Positions 1 through 8,611 of a stretch of DNA of 64,000 bases are shown piece after piece (position 1 is the stretch's first letter; every line of letters begins with the position of its first letter). Made by a program: the position numbers and the translations under genes. Where the stretch lies: positions 124,001-188,000 of the forward strand of contig NZ_JYIW01000022.1 of assembly GCF_000956525.1 (NCBI RefSeq), in the 5' to 3' direction. Source of the stretch: Microbacterium oxydans. GTDB lineage: Bacteria > Actinomycetota > Actinomycetes > Actinomycetales > Microbacteriaceae. The notes under the pieces are model-generated. The model saw nothing but the letters and a program-made list of their open reading frames with translations. It searched no databases and had not been told where the DNA came from.

Positions 1-470
1 CAGTGCAGGTGCAGTTCGAGCAGCTGTGGAACCGCGATCTGTCGGCCTATGACCTCGACGGCCCGCTGCCGGAGATCGAGCCGGATCCCGACGCACCGCC
101 CATCATCCAGGGCAGGGCGTTCATCCACCAGGATCGGTTCGAGACCGTGCGGCGCTGGCGCGCACTGGCTGAAGCCAAAGGGCTCAGCATCCGCGGTGTC
201 GCAGCCGAGGTCTCCACCAGGACCGACTACATCGGCACGCCGCAGCAGGTGGCGGACGCGCTCGACGACTTCATCCAGAACGATGGAGCGGACGGCGTCG
301 TGCTGGGCGGGCACATCACCCCCGGCGGCATCGACGAGTTCGTCGACAAGGTGGTGCCGTTGCTGCAGGAACGCGGTTCGCTGCGCACCGAGTACACGGG
401 CAGCACGTTGCGCGAGAACCTCGGCCTTCCGATCCCCGAGCGCCGCGGTGCACTCGCGGCGACGGCGTGA
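1..470 (+). CDS. LLM-class FMN-dependent monooxygenase (NtaA/SnaA/DszA family), C-terminal part only
   Basis: The reading frame is open from the window edge, so only about the last 155 residues are present. The tail carries the typical end of NtaA/SnaA-type two-component FMNH2-dependent monooxygenases: GTPQQVADAL followed by an ADG segment, a GGIDEFVDKVVPLLQERG stretch and a final YTGSTLRENLGLP. Members oxidise substrates such as nitrilotriacetate, sulfonates, thioethers or S-modified cysteines using reduced flavin from a separate reductase. The TGA stop lies 10 bases before the DUF1684 start, so the two are probably co-transcribed. The nearby amino acid ABC transporter, acetyltransferases and M20 deacylase make a sulfur-compound substrate plausible, but that is inference. 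The family call is firm; the substrate is unknown. Confidence 0.85.
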   Translation, partial: VQVQFEQLWNRDLSAYDLDGPLPEIEPDPDAPPIIQGRAFIHQDRFETVRRWRALAEAKGLSIRGVAAEVSTRTDYIGTPQQVADALDDFIQNDGADGVVLGGHITPGGIDEFVDKVVPLLQERGSLRTEYTGSTLRENLGLPIPERRGALAATA

Positions 471-480
471 GGGGTCGACC

Positions 481-1344
481 ATGTCCGGGACGACAGACGT
501 ATCAGCGCTCGACCAGGCCGATCAGGCCGAGTTCGATCGCGAGTGGCAGGAGTGGCATCGCGCTCACGAGGCGCGCCGCGCCGATCCGCACGGATTCCTG
601 GCGGTCACCGGACTGCACTGGCTGAGCGGCGACCCCCAGCGGATCACCGGCGTGCCCGGGTGGTGGACGACGGGTCCGGGGGGTCCTGTCGTCCACCTGG
701 CGGGCGATGAGCGGTTGTCGTCGAACGGCCAGCCCCTCAGCGGCCGCCACGAGTTCGGGCCGATCGTCGAGCGCGGCGGGCTGACCGTCGCCTTCGACGG
801 CGGTGTCGCCGAGGTCGCCAAGCGCGGCGGTCACGACATCGTGCGTCCGCGTCGACCCGACCATCCGTATCTCGCCGGATACGAGGGCACGCCGTCGTAT
901 CCCGCAGACTCCCGCTGGCGCGTGCCGGCGAGGTTCGTCGAGTACGTCGCGCCGCGGCCCACCGAGGTCGGCGCGGCCGTCGACGGGCTCACCCACGTGT
1001 ACGACGCACCCGGATACCTCGAACTCAGCCTCGACGACGAGACCCTGCGCCTCGTGGCGTTCCCAGCGCATGCACCGGGCGAGCTGCTGCTGCTCTTCTC
1101 GGATGCCACGAGCGGCGTCACCACCTATGCGGCGAACCGCAGCCTGATCGTGCCGGCACCGGGCCAGGACGGTCAGACCGTCGTCGACTTCAACCGTGCG
1201 GTCAACCTGCCATGTGCGTACACGGACTTCGCGACGTGCCCGCTGCCTCCGGCGGAGAACCGGCTGCGGATCGCGATCGAGGCCGGCGAGCAGACGCCGC
1301 TCGCACGCGTGCAGGCGGAGGAAGCGGTGGCCGCGCCGGCGTAG
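481..1344 (+). CDS. DUF1684 domain-containing protein
   Basis: This 287-residue protein has the DUF1684 hallmark near its end: DFNRAVNLPCAYTDFATCPL, then PPAENRL. The N-terminal part has FLAVTGLHWL, also typical. The ATG at 481 is chosen because the family begins about here and a GAGGGG-like ribosome site precedes it; longer upstream extensions read only out-of-frame sequence of the preceding monooxygenase. The biochemical role of DUF1684 is not established. Linkage to the upstream monooxygenase gene, with a 10-base gap, suggests a shared substrate pathway. Confidence 0.85.
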   Translation: MSGTTDVSALDQADQAEFDREWQEWHRAHEARRADPHGFLAVTGLHWLSGDPQRITGVPGWWTTGPGGPVVHLAGDERLSSNGQPLSGRHEFGPIVERGGLTVAFDGGVAEVAKRGGHDIVRPRRPDHPYLAGYEGTPSYPADSRWRVPARFVEYVAPRPTEVGAAVDGLTHVYDAPGYLELSLDDETLRLVAFPAHAPGELLLLFSDATSGVTTYAANRSLIVPAPGQDGQTVVDFNRAVNLPCAYTDFATCPLPPAENRLRIAIEAGEQTPLARVQAEEAVAAPA

Positions 1345-1394
1345 CGCCCGGCTGCACGTGGGTGGCGCAGCGGGGAGGTGGCGCAGCGGGGAGG

Positions 1395-1515
1395 TGGCAC
1401 AGGTGGCCGCATCCCCAGCGCCGAGGCGGCTGTTCGCGCCCCCTCCTGTCGAGCAGGGGGCGCAGATGGCCGCGTCGCGACGAGGGACGCGGCCATCTGC
1501 GACACCTCCCGCGCT
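1395..1515. repeat. Intergenic hairpin repeat with the GCAGATGGCCGCG core
   Basis: The gap between the DUF1684 and GNAT genes holds a tandem GTGGCGCAGCGGGGAG pair (about 1369-1400) and a perfect inverted repeat. The arms CGCAGATGGCCGCGTC (1461-1476) and its complement (1486-1501) are 16 bp with a 9-base loop. The same core, with GTGTCGCAGATGGCCGC, recurs twice directly and once inverted at 19394-19510, so this is a dispersed repeat family and not only a local terminator. The hairpin could still terminate transcription from the upstream gene. Confidence 0.75.
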
Positions 1516-1598
1516 GCCGGGAGCGCCAGAGCCGCGGGGGTTACGCCGTGTTGCCGCATCCGCGTCCACCCGACCGTCCCCCGGGCGATACTGACACC

Positions 1599-2126
1599 AT
1601 GCCCGACACTGTCACCGAATGGATCGTCGAAGCCGTCTCGTGGGACGACCCGCGTGCCGAAGCGCTGCGCGCCGACATGGATGCCGAGATCGGCCCGCGA
1701 TACGCCGACAAGCTCGATGGCGTCGCCGCCGAGACGGCCGCTCGGATCGGAACGGCACTCTCGGTGGTCCCGGACTCGATCGTCGCGACGATCATCGTGA
1801 CGGATGCCGCGGGCATGCCGGTCGGTCATGCGGCGCTCCGCACCCTCGGCGGCGCCCTCGCGGATGCGCTCGAGGTCAAGCGCGTGTTCGTCGCTCCCGG
1901 CGCGCGAGGAACCGGTGTGAGCCGTCTGCTGATGGCCGAGCTGGAGCGCATCGCGGCAGACCTCGGGGCTGAGCGTCTGATCCTGCAGACCGGCGATCGG
2001 CAGCCCGAGGCCGTCGCGCTGTATGAGCGGATCGGCTACACGCGGATCCCGATCTATCCGCCGTACCTCGAGATCACCTTCTCGCAGTGCTTCGAGAAGC
2101 CGCTCACGATCACGGCCCTCGGCTGA
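1599..2126 (+). CDS. GNAT family N-acetyltransferase
   Basis: This 175-residue protein has a GNAT acetyl-CoA binding core: EVKRVFVAPGARGTGVSRLL (about residues 92-111) with the R-G-T-G phosphate loop, then the late motif EAVALYERIGYTRIP near residue 140. It should transfer an acetyl group from acetyl-CoA to an amine; the acceptor cannot be read from sequence. The ATG at 1599 follows a GATACT hexamer by only six bases, so the message may be nearly leaderless. It converges on the minus-strand GNAT gene with a 12-base gap. Confidence 0.85.
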   Translation: MPDTVTEWIVEAVSWDDPRAEALRADMDAEIGPRYADKLDGVAAETAARIGTALSVVPDSIVATIIVTDAAGMPVGHAALRTLGGALADALEVKRVFVAPGARGTGVSRLLMAELERIAADLGAERLILQTGDRQPEAVALYERIGYTRIPIYPPYLEITFSQCFEKPLTITALG

Positions 2127-2138
2127 CGAGCGCCGCAG

Positions 2139-2660
2139 TCAGGCCGAGGCAGGATCGAGGTCGAGGCCGAACGCGAGCAGGTCGATCCATCGACCTGGTT
2201 CGACCTCGATCGGGTGTTCCCGTTCGGGCAGCCGGCGGAAGCCGATCTTGGCGTACAGCGCGTGCGCACCGGTCATCTGCGGGCCGCTGTTCATGAAGAC
2301 GCGGTGCGAGCCGCGCGTTGAGGCGACCGCGATCACGTGACGGGTGAGCGCCTCACCGACGCCGCGTCCACGCGCGGTGGGTGCGACGGCCAGCTGGCGG
2401 AAGTCGGTCTCGCCGGGTTGCGCATCGATCGAGAGCGGTCGGCCGTCGGCCGCCACCCACACGCTGCCGAGGATCGCCCCGCCCTGATCGGTCGCCACCA
2501 GCACGTCGCCCTCGCGGAGGCGTCCCTCGACATCGCGGAGCGACGACAGGTAGGACTCCGACAGGTCGCCGTAGCTGGCCAGGTAGGCGTCGGCGGTGAC
2601 CCTCCCGGCCTCCTCGTATTCCTCCGGGCGCACCGGACGGATGATCAGCGCTGCGCTCAC
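2139..2660 (-). CDS. GNAT family N-acetyltransferase
   Basis: A 173-residue GNAT protein. Motif A is DFRQLAVAPTARGRGVGEAL (residues 86-105) with the R-G-R-G-V-G loop at 98-103, followed by HALYAKIGFRRLP near 133-145. It is encoded downstream of the LLM oxidoreductase: the oxidoreductase TGA at 2657-2659 overlaps this gene's ATG, so the pair is translationally coupled. Together with the amino acid transporter and M20 hydrolase upstream, an N-acetyltransferase fits an acetylate, oxidise, deacetylate route for a modified amino acid. The substrate is not proven. Confidence 0.85.
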   Translation of the reverse strand: MSAALIIRPVRPEEYEEAGRVTADAYLASYGDLSESYLSSLRDVEGRLREGDVLVATDQGGAILGSVWVAADGRPLSIDAQPGETDFRQLAVAPTARGRGVGEALTRHVIAVASTRGSHRVFMNSGPQMTGAHALYAKIGFRRLPEREHPIEVEPGRWIDLLAFGLDLDPASA

Positions 2661-3811
2661 GCGAACGCCGCCTCGGTCGAGCGCGCCGCGTCGAGGGAAT
2701 CGGCGCGCGGCGTCACACCCCAGACATCGGCGAGGAGTTCATACGAGCGCTCCCGATCGCGCGGGTCGTGGGTGATCGTCGTCACCAGCAGCTCATCGGC
2801 CCCGGTCGCTCGTCGGAGCACGTCGAGTCGCTCGGCCACGGCCTCGGGCGCGCCGACGAAGCGCGTCGCGAGTCGATCTCGCACCACCTCGAGCTGGTCG
2901 GCATCCAGCGGGTTCGCGATCGCATCGGCCGGGGTCGGGTACGGGATGGCGCCGTCTCCGGCGCGGATGCTGTGCACCCAAGGAGCGTATCCCTCGGCGA
3001 GGCGGTGTGCCTCGGCATCCGTCTCCGCGACGAGCACGTCCACCGAGACCGTCACGGACGGTGCCGTGCGCACGCCGGGCCGGAACGCCTCGCGATACGC
3101 GGCCACAGCGTCGAGAACGAAGCTCGGCGCCACATGGTAGTTCGCGCCGAAGGGCAGACCGAGTCGACCTGCGAGCGCAGCGCTCGCTCCAGCGGTGCTG
3201 CCGTGGATCCAGACATCGATGTCCTGGCCCTCGGCGGGTATCGCGTGGATGGGCACGCCCTCCGGGGCGCGGTAGCTGCCGGAGATGAGGTCGAGGATGT
3301 CGAGGACATCCTGCTCGAATCGGTCGGCGTCGCCGGGCGTGCGTCCGAGCAGGCGGGCCTGCGCGGCGAAACGTGCGGCGTCGAAGGCGACGGTTCGCGA
3401 GGCGGGAAGCAGGAGTCCGTCGACCTCGCGGTCCTCCGGCCGGCTCGGGAACACCGGCGTCTGCGCCGAGCTCGTCGCGCCCGACCGCCCGATGCCGAGG
3501 TCGAGGCGGCCCGGATGCAGGGCGGCGACGACTCCGGCGGCCTCGACGACCTGGAGCGGTGTGGAGTTGCCGATGATGGTGGCGGCCGTGCCGATGCGGA
3601 TGCGTGAGGTGGCCGCCGCGATGGCGGCGAGCAGCACGTGCGGAGCCGCGCCGGCCACACCCGGATTCAGATGGTGCTCGGCGAGCCAGTACCGCGCGTA
3701 GCCCAACTGCTCCGCGCGCTGAGCGAGCGCGATGCTGGCTCGGAGTCCCTCGGCCGGTGTCTGACCCTGGCCGAACGGGGAGAGGTCGAGGATGGCGAGC
3801 GGGATGGTCAT
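2657..3811 (-). CDS. LLM-class flavin-dependent oxidoreductase (bacterial luciferase-like)
   Basis: A 384-residue luciferase-like TIM-barrel protein. Signature segments are LAILDLSPFGQG at the N-terminus, YARYWLAEHHLNPGVAG, RIRIGTAATIIGN, and GRLDLGIGRSGAT, matching the MsnO8-type LLM subfamily. It probably uses FMNH2 and oxygen. The ATG at 3811 is chosen because family members begin MxIPLxILDLSP; an upstream in-frame start would add 21 atypical residues. It follows the substrate-binding protein gene in the same direction by 78 bases and overlaps the GNAT gene by four bases. Confidence 0.85.
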   Translation of the reverse strand: MTIPLAILDLSPFGQGQTPAEGLRASIALAQRAEQLGYARYWLAEHHLNPGVAGAAPHVLLAAIAAATSRIRIGTAATIIGNSTPLQVVEAAGVVAALHPGRLDLGIGRSGATSSAQTPVFPSRPEDREVDGLLLPASRTVAFDAARFAAQARLLGRTPGDADRFEQDVLDILDLISGSYRAPEGVPIHAIPAEGQDIDVWIHGSTAGASAALAGRLGLPFGANYHVAPSFVLDAVAAYREAFRPGVRTAPSVTVSVDVLVAETDAEAHRLAEGYAPWVHSIRAGDGAIPYPTPADAIANPLDADQLEVVRDRLATRFVGAPEAVAERLDVLRRATGADELLVTTITHDPRDRERSYELLADVWGVTPRADSLDAARSTEAAFA

Positions 3812-3889
3812 GGTGTCTCGTTCTGTGGAGTCGAACAGGGTCGCGTGGGCGGAACCCGGAGTGTCGGGTCCCACCCACGCGATGGATGC

Positions 3890-4894
3890 TCAGGGCTTGG
3901 GCAGCCCGGCCGGGTTGACCTGCGACTCGGTCACGGCCTCCGACTCCAGGCCCCATTCCTTGAGCAGGTCGCCGTAGGTGCCGTCTTCGATCAGCGAGTT
4001 GATCACGATCGAGACCGCCTCGATCAGGCCGTTGCCCTTGGCCGTGCCTGCCGCGATGCTGGCCGTCTCGGGCCACCCGCCCGGCACGATGCCGACCAGC
4101 TTGGTGTCGCCCGTCTCGAGCGCTGCCCACGCAGCGGTCGCGTTCGGTCCGAAGCTCGCGTCGGCACGACCGGACTGCAGCGCGAGCGTCGCCGCCGCGG
4201 TGTCGTCGTAGTACTGCAGCTCGGCCGGCGCCTTTCCGTCGGCTTCCAGCTCTTCGTTCCAGCGCAGCAGCACCTGCTCCTGGTTCGTGCCGGAGCCGAC
4301 GATGATCTTGAGGCCCGAGATGTCGGCTGCCTCAGTGATCGAGTCGATGTCGCTGTCGGCCTTCACGGCGAACCCGAGCAGGTCTTCGCGGTAGCTGGCG
4401 AAGTCGTAGAGCTCCTTGCGCTCCTCGGTGACCGTCACGTTCGAGGTGATCAGGTCGTACTTGCCGGACTGGATGCCGAGCGGCCAGTCAGCCCACGCCA
4501 CGACCTGCGGCTTGTACTCGAGGCCGAGTCCCTCGGCGATGAGCGAGCCGAGGTTCGGCTCGGTGCCGGCGACGTCGGTGGCAGCCGAGGTGCCGTCGGG
4601 CTGATAGCTCAGCGGCGGCACGAAGGCGCCGATCGCGACGGTCAGCTTGCCCGCTTCGATGGGCTCGAAACCGCTCGCCTTCAGCGCCTCGATGGCCTCC
4701 GGCACCGGGTCGGTGTGGAACCAGGTGATCTCGTCGGTCGTCGTGTTGCCCTCGGCCGGCTTCTCGGTGGATGCCGGAGCCGCTTCGGCGGAGGCGCTGT
4801 TGAGGTTGACGGCCGCGAACACGCCGCCGACGATCGCCGCGACCGCGACCACCCCGACGCCGATCGTGATGCCCTGCTTCTTGCTGAGTGCCAT
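3890..4894 (-). CDS. Amino acid ABC transporter substrate-binding protein (family 3)
   Basis: A 334-residue periplasmic-type binding protein. It has an N-terminal hydrophobic segment (residues 8-29) and no lipobox cysteine, so it is probably membrane-anchored by this helix and not lipidated. Family 3 features include KLTVAIGAFVPPLSY, GKYDLITSNVTVTEERKE and a C-terminal LIEDGTYGDLLKEWG. Such proteins bind polar amino acids or their derivatives for ABC import. Its partners, the ATPase (4948) and permease (5733), lie directly upstream on the same strand. Ligand identity is unknown; cystine-like or S-modified amino acids fit the neighbourhood. Confidence 0.9.
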   Translation of the reverse strand: MALSKKQGITIGVGVVAVAAIVGGVFAAVNLNSASAEAAPASTEKPAEGNTTTDEITWFHTDPVPEAIEALKASGFEPIEAGKLTVAIGAFVPPLSYQPDGTSAATDVAGTEPNLGSLIAEGLGLEYKPQVVAWADWPLGIQSGKYDLITSNVTVTEERKELYDFASYREDLLGFAVKADSDIDSITEAADISGLKIIVGSGTNQEQVLLRWNEELEADGKAPAELQYYDDTAAATLALQSGRADASFGPNATAAWAALETGDTKLVGIVPGGWPETASIAAGTAKGNGLIEAVSIVINSLIEDGTYGDLLKEWGLESEAVTESQVNPAGLPKP

Positions 4895-4947
4895 GCTGTG
4901 GTGTCTCTTTCTCTTGGAGTGATGCTGGTCGGATCCGACGCGGGGCG

Positions 4948-5736
4948 TCAGGCCAGGACCTTGGCGAGGAACTCCCGCGTGCGCGGATGCTCCGGGTTGG
5001 TGAGGACGACATCTGGTGTGCCCTGTTCGATGACGACACCGCCGTCGATGAACACGACGCGGTCGGCGACTTCGCGGGCGAAGCCGATCTCGTGCGTGAC
5101 GATGATGAGCGTCGTGCCGCTGCGGGCCAGGTCGCGGATCACATCGAGCACCTCCCCGACGAGCTCGGGGTCGAGCGCGCTGGTCGGTTCGTCGAACAGC
5201 AGCACCTTCGGCTGCAATGCGAGCGCTCGGGCGATCGCGACGCGCTGCTGCTGCCCTCCGGACAGCTGCCGCGGATAATGCCCTGCCTTGTCGCTGAGCC
5301 CGACGCGCTCCAACAGCGACAGCGCGAGTTCGCGCGCAGCATCCTTGTTCAGCAGACCGAGATCGATCGGCGCCTCGGTGACGTTCTCGAGCGCGGTCAG
5401 GTGCGGGAACAGGTTGAAGTTCTGGAAGACGATGCCGATCTGGGTGCGGCGCTTGAGGATCTCCTTCTCGCGCAGCTCGTAGAGTCGGTCGCCTCTCCGT
5501 TCGTAGCCGATCAGCTGGCCGTCGACCGTGACCGAGCCGCGATCGACGGACTCGAGGTGGTTGATCGTGCGCAGCAGCGTCGACTTGCCTGAGCCGCTGG
5601 GGCCGAGGATCGCCACGACCTCGCCTGGTGCGATCGTGAGGTCGATGCCGCTCAGCACCTCGACGCCGCCGTAGGCCTTGTGGACGTTGTGGATCTCGAC
5701 GAGACCAGTGGTGGTCTCGGATGCGACGGCGCTCAT
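4948..5736 (-). CDS. Amino acid ABC transporter ATP-binding protein
   Basis: A 262-residue ABC ATPase with Walker A GPSGSGKST (45-53), Q-loop VFQNFNLFPH, signature LSGGQQQR (158-165), Walker B LLFDEP (179-184) and H-loop VTHEIG. The FNLFPHLTALENV and HPRTREFL endings are typical of the polar amino acid (GlnQ/HisP) class. Its ATG overlaps the permease TGA by four bases (ATGA), so both are co-translated, and it powers import with the neighbouring permease and binding protein. Confidence 0.95.
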   Translation of the reverse strand: MSAVASETTTGLVEIHNVHKAYGGVEVLSGIDLTIAPGEVVAILGPSGSGKSTLLRTINHLESVDRGSVTVDGQLIGYERRGDRLYELREKEILKRRTQIGIVFQNFNLFPHLTALENVTEAPIDLGLLNKDAARELALSLLERVGLSDKAGHYPRQLSGGQQQRVAIARALALQPKVLLFDEPTSALDPELVGEVLDVIRDLARSGTTLIIVTHEIGFAREVADRVVFIDGGVVIEQGTPDVVLTNPEHPRTREFLAKVLA

Positions 5737-6827
5737 GCGTTTCCTCCGAATTTCGCGTCGTTGCGTGAGCCCTGCTGGGTCACGCCCAGCGTGGGCGCGA
5801 CCTCGGCCCCGTGCAGGGGCGGCGGTGCGGGTGCGCCGTCACCCAGTCGGTTCCACTGCACGGCGACCCAGTGGCGGGCGCGCTGCAGGGGTGTCGGCGG
5901 CAGCGTGCGCACGGATCCGCGGGCGTAGTACCGCTCGATGTAGTACTGGGCGATGCTGAGGATCGTGGTGATGATCGTGTACCAGACCACCGCCACGAGC
6001 AGCAGCGGGATCACCCGGCTGTTGCGGTTGTAGATCACCTGCACCGCGTAGAACAGCTCGGGGATCGCGATCACGAACACCACGGAGGCGCCCTTCACGA
6101 GACCGATCACCTCGTTCGTCGCGTTCGGGACGATCGACCGCATTGCCTGCGGGAGGATGATGCGGAACAGGCGCTTGTGCGCCGGGATGCCGAGGGCGGC
6201 AGCGGCCTCCTGCTGGCCCTGGTCGACCGCGATGAGCCCACCGCGGATGATCTCGGCCGAGTACGCCGCCTGGTGCAGGCCGAGTCCGAGGATCGCGGCG
6301 GCGACGGCGCTGATGAGCTGCACGGTCGGGAACTCCACGATCCAGAAGTCGGTCGTGAACGGCGTGCCGAGACCGAGCGTCGGATACAGGTAGCCGAGGT
6401 TGTACCAGACGATGATCTGGACGACCAGCGGCACCGAGCGGAAGAACCAGATGTACGACCACGAGATGGCGTTCAGCAGCGGGGACTTCGACAGCCGGCC
6501 GAGCGCGAGGACCGTGCCGAGGATGAAGCCGACCGAGGCGGAGATGGCGCTGAGCGACAGCGTGTAGCCGATACCGGCGAGCACCGGCTCGGAGAAGAAG
6601 TACGTCGCGAAGACGTTCCACTCGTAGTTCTCGTTCGTGAACAGCGACCACACGAACTGCGCGATCGCGAAGATCAGGATCGCGCTCAGCGCCCACCGGA
6701 ACCAGTGCCGCGTGTGCACGACCCGGATGCTGGCGAGGTCGACGCGATCGCGCTCCGGTGCGCCGTCGAGGCCGGTGTGCGCTGGATCGCGCACTGCGAC
6801 CGGCGCGGTGGTTGTCGTCGTGCTCAT
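5733..6827 (-). CDS. Amino acid ABC transporter permease
   Basis: A 364-residue membrane permease of the HisMQ type. After a charged cytoplasmic N-terminus (about 50 residues) come several membrane helices, and the loop EAAAALGIPAHKRLFRIILP matches the EAA motif that contacts the ATPase. FRSVPLVVQI is also typical. The C-terminus extends about 60 residues past the last helix as a proline-rich tail. The start at 6827 (MSTTTTTAPV) is preferred to a TTG/ATG-type extension 19 residues upstream. It heads the three-gene transporter operon; a TAGGTT-like -10 on the minus strand near 6888 is a possible promoter element. Confidence 0.9.
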   Translation of the reverse strand: MSTTTTTAPVAVRDPAHTGLDGAPERDRVDLASIRVVHTRHWFRWALSAILIFAIAQFVWSLFTNENYEWNVFATYFFSEPVLAGIGYTLSLSAISASVGFILGTVLALGRLSKSPLLNAISWSYIWFFRSVPLVVQIIVWYNLGYLYPTLGLGTPFTTDFWIVEFPTVQLISAVAAAILGLGLHQAAYSAEIIRGGLIAVDQGQQEAAAALGIPAHKRLFRIILPQAMRSIVPNATNEVIGLVKGASVVFVIAIPELFYAVQVIYNRNSRVIPLLLVAVVWYTIITTILSIAQYYIERYYARGSVRTLPPTPLQRARHWVAVQWNRLGDGAPAPPPLHGAEVAPTLGVTQQGSRNDAKFGGNA

Positions 6828-6932
6828 GATCTGCTGCTCTCTTCGGTCCGAGCCCGTGGACGGATGACCACGGATGATCAGCAAACCTAGAAAGCGACGA
6901 CGGCGAGCGCCTCTCGCTCAACACACGGCGCA

Positions 6933-6951
6933 ACGGCCGGTCACGGGCCGT
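6933..6951 (-). terminator. Possible hairpin terminator after the M20 gene
   Basis: The inverted repeat ACGGCC, seven-base loop, GGCCGT lies 24 bases past the stop of the minus-strand M20 hydrolase and before the transporter operon promoter region. It has no U-tract, as is common in actinobacteria. It may separate the M20 transcript from the transporter operon. Confidence 0.4.
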
Positions 6952-6974
6952 AACACTGCGGGGAGCAGGATGCC

Positions 6975-8321
6975 TCACGCCTCCCGGAGGACGCGTTCGG
7001 TGACCCGGGCGGAGAACTCGAGACTCTCGACGGGGATCCGTTCATCGGCGCTGTGGAACTGTCCGAAGACGTCGAATCCCTCCGGTACTCGCAGCGGCAC
7101 GAAACCGTAGCCGGCGATGCCGAGGCGCGCGAAGTGCTTGTTGTCGGTGCTGGCCGGCAGCAGGTACGGCACCACGAGTCCGTCGGGATCCTGCTCGGTG
7201 ATCGCCGACTGCAGCACCGCGAGCAACGGCGCATCGACGGCAGCCTCGGTTGCGGACCACCACCGGCCCCAGCGGATGTCGATGTCGTCGCCGACGACCT
7301 CGCGCAGCCCCTCTTTGAGGGCCTCGTCCTGCCCCGGCAGCACCCGGATATCGAGCCACGCCGTCGCCTCGCCGGGGATGATGTTGGTCTTCGAGCCCGC
7401 CGACAGGACCGTCGGGGTTGCGGTGTTGCGCAGGCTCGCGCCGATCAGTGACGACACGAACCCGAGCTGGGAGAGGTCGTGTTCCAGGCTGTCATTCGAG
7501 AATGCGAGCCCGCGCGCCGCACCGAACCGGTCGAGGAAGGCCTGCAGCGCTGGCGTGCGCACGACCGGGAAGGAGTGCTCGCCGACCGCGGCCACCGCCT
7601 TCGCGAGACGCACCACCGCGTTGTCCTCCGTCGGCCGTGAGCCATGCGCTGCGCGGCCGCGCGCCGTCAGCGTGGCCCAGGCCACGCCTTTCTCGCTGGT
7701 GGCCGCGAGATACGCGCGCCGTCCTTCGTCGAGTGGGATCGAGAAGCCGCCGACCTCGCTCAGCGCCTCGGTCGCACCCGCGAACAGCTCGGGACGGTTG
7801 TCGACGAGCCAGCTCGCACCCCACACGCCACCGGCCTCCTCATCGGCGAGGAACGCGAAGATCAGGTCGCGACGCGGGGTGATCGAGTGCCTGGCGAAGT
7901 GCCGCGCGACGGCGAGGATCGTGCCCGCGAAGTTCTTCATGTCGACGGCGCCGCGGCCGTACAGCCAGCCGTCGTGCACCTCGCCGCCGAAGGGCGGATG
8001 CGTCCACTCCTGCCCCTCGACCGGCACCACGTCGAGGTGCGCATGGACCACCAGGGCGCCCGCCGACGGGTCGGAGCCGCGCAGTCGGGCCACGACCGAA
8101 CCGCGGCCGGATCGGGGCTCGATCAGCTCGGACTCGATCCCGACCTCGGTCAACCGTTCCTGCACGAATCGCGCGGCACGGGTCTCGCCATCACCGATCG
8201 TCTCAGCGATCCCGGTGTTGACGCTGTCGATGCGGAGGAGGCTGCGGGTGAGCTCGACCGCCTCGTGCTGCAGGGTCTCGAACGCGGAGGAGGAATGTGC
8301 GGAATCCGATGTCGACGTCAT
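6975..8321 (-). CDS. M20/M25/M40 family zinc metallo-hydrolase (ArgE/DapE-like deacylase)
   Basis: This 448-residue protein has the full M20 metal-binding set: HAHLDVVP (H95, D97), YGRGAVDMKN (bridging D127) and the catalytic DEE at 160-162, with the dimerisation domain segment AAHGSRPTEDNA after it. M20 enzymes hydrolyse N-acyl amino acids or dipeptides using two zinc ions. It lies upstream of the amino acid ABC operon on the same strand with a 147-base gap. In Bacillus, a related deacetylase works with an acetyltransferase and an LLM monooxygenase in S-alkylcysteine salvage; the same gene types occur here, so that role is plausible but unproved. Confidence 0.9.
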   Translation of the reverse strand: MTSTSDSAHSSSAFETLQHEAVELTRSLLRIDSVNTGIAETIGDGETRAARFVQERLTEVGIESELIEPRSGRGSVVARLRGSDPSAGALVVHAHLDVVPVEGQEWTHPPFGGEVHDGWLYGRGAVDMKNFAGTILAVARHFARHSITPRRDLIFAFLADEEAGGVWGASWLVDNRPELFAGATEALSEVGGFSIPLDEGRRAYLAATSEKGVAWATLTARGRAAHGSRPTEDNAVVRLAKAVAAVGEHSFPVVRTPALQAFLDRFGAARGLAFSNDSLEHDLSQLGFVSSLIGASLRNTATPTVLSAGSKTNIIPGEATAWLDIRVLPGQDEALKEGLREVVGDDIDIRWGRWWSATEAAVDAPLLAVLQSAITEQDPDGLVVPYLLPASTDNKHFARLGIAGYGFVPLRVPEGFDVFGQFHSADERIPVESLEFSARVTERVLREA

Positions 8322-8408
8322 GCGAACGACGGTACGGCGGCCCCGTGTTGCTCTGCGCGGCCGCCGTCATCGTCGGCAATCTTGCGGAGACGGACGGTGC
8401 GTCCGAAG

Positions 8409-8484
8409 TGGACGCGACGGCGGGAGTCGAACCCGCAACGCCATCAGGTATGAGCTGAGGCCCGGGACCGCCCGGATCGCCGCG
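8409..8484 (-). tRNA. tRNA-like gene with CAU anticodon and encoded CCA (atypical or degenerate)
   Basis: Read on the minus strand, a 76-nt cloverleaf can be drawn. The acceptor stem is CGCGGCG against CGTCGCG (seven pairs, one G-U), the discriminator is U, and CCA is encoded at 8411-8409. The T arm GCGGGTTCGACTCCCGC is perfect. The anticodon arm has four pairs (TCAG/CTGA) and the loop CTCATAC, giving CAU. The D arm is CCGG-GCGGTC-CCGG. Departures from normal tRNAs: A instead of U at position 8, no A14, a mismatched first anticodon pair, and none of the three G-C pairs of initiator tRNA. It could be a Met or lysidine-type Ile tRNA variant, a tRNA-like RNA or a decayed gene. Confidence 0.5.
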
Positions 8485-8611
8485 ATGTGCACGACGCTAC
8501 CCGGCCCTGGCTTCCCTGGCCAGCAGGTTCCCCGGGATAACCGTTTGCGTCACAGGATGACGACGCATCCCGGTGGCGGTACCGTGGCGAGACGCCAGGA
8601 AGGGGACGACG

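Noticed and set aside
8497..8611. Second tRNA or small gene before the DUF998 gene
   Set aside because: No cloverleaf or coding signal could be drawn in this part of the gap.
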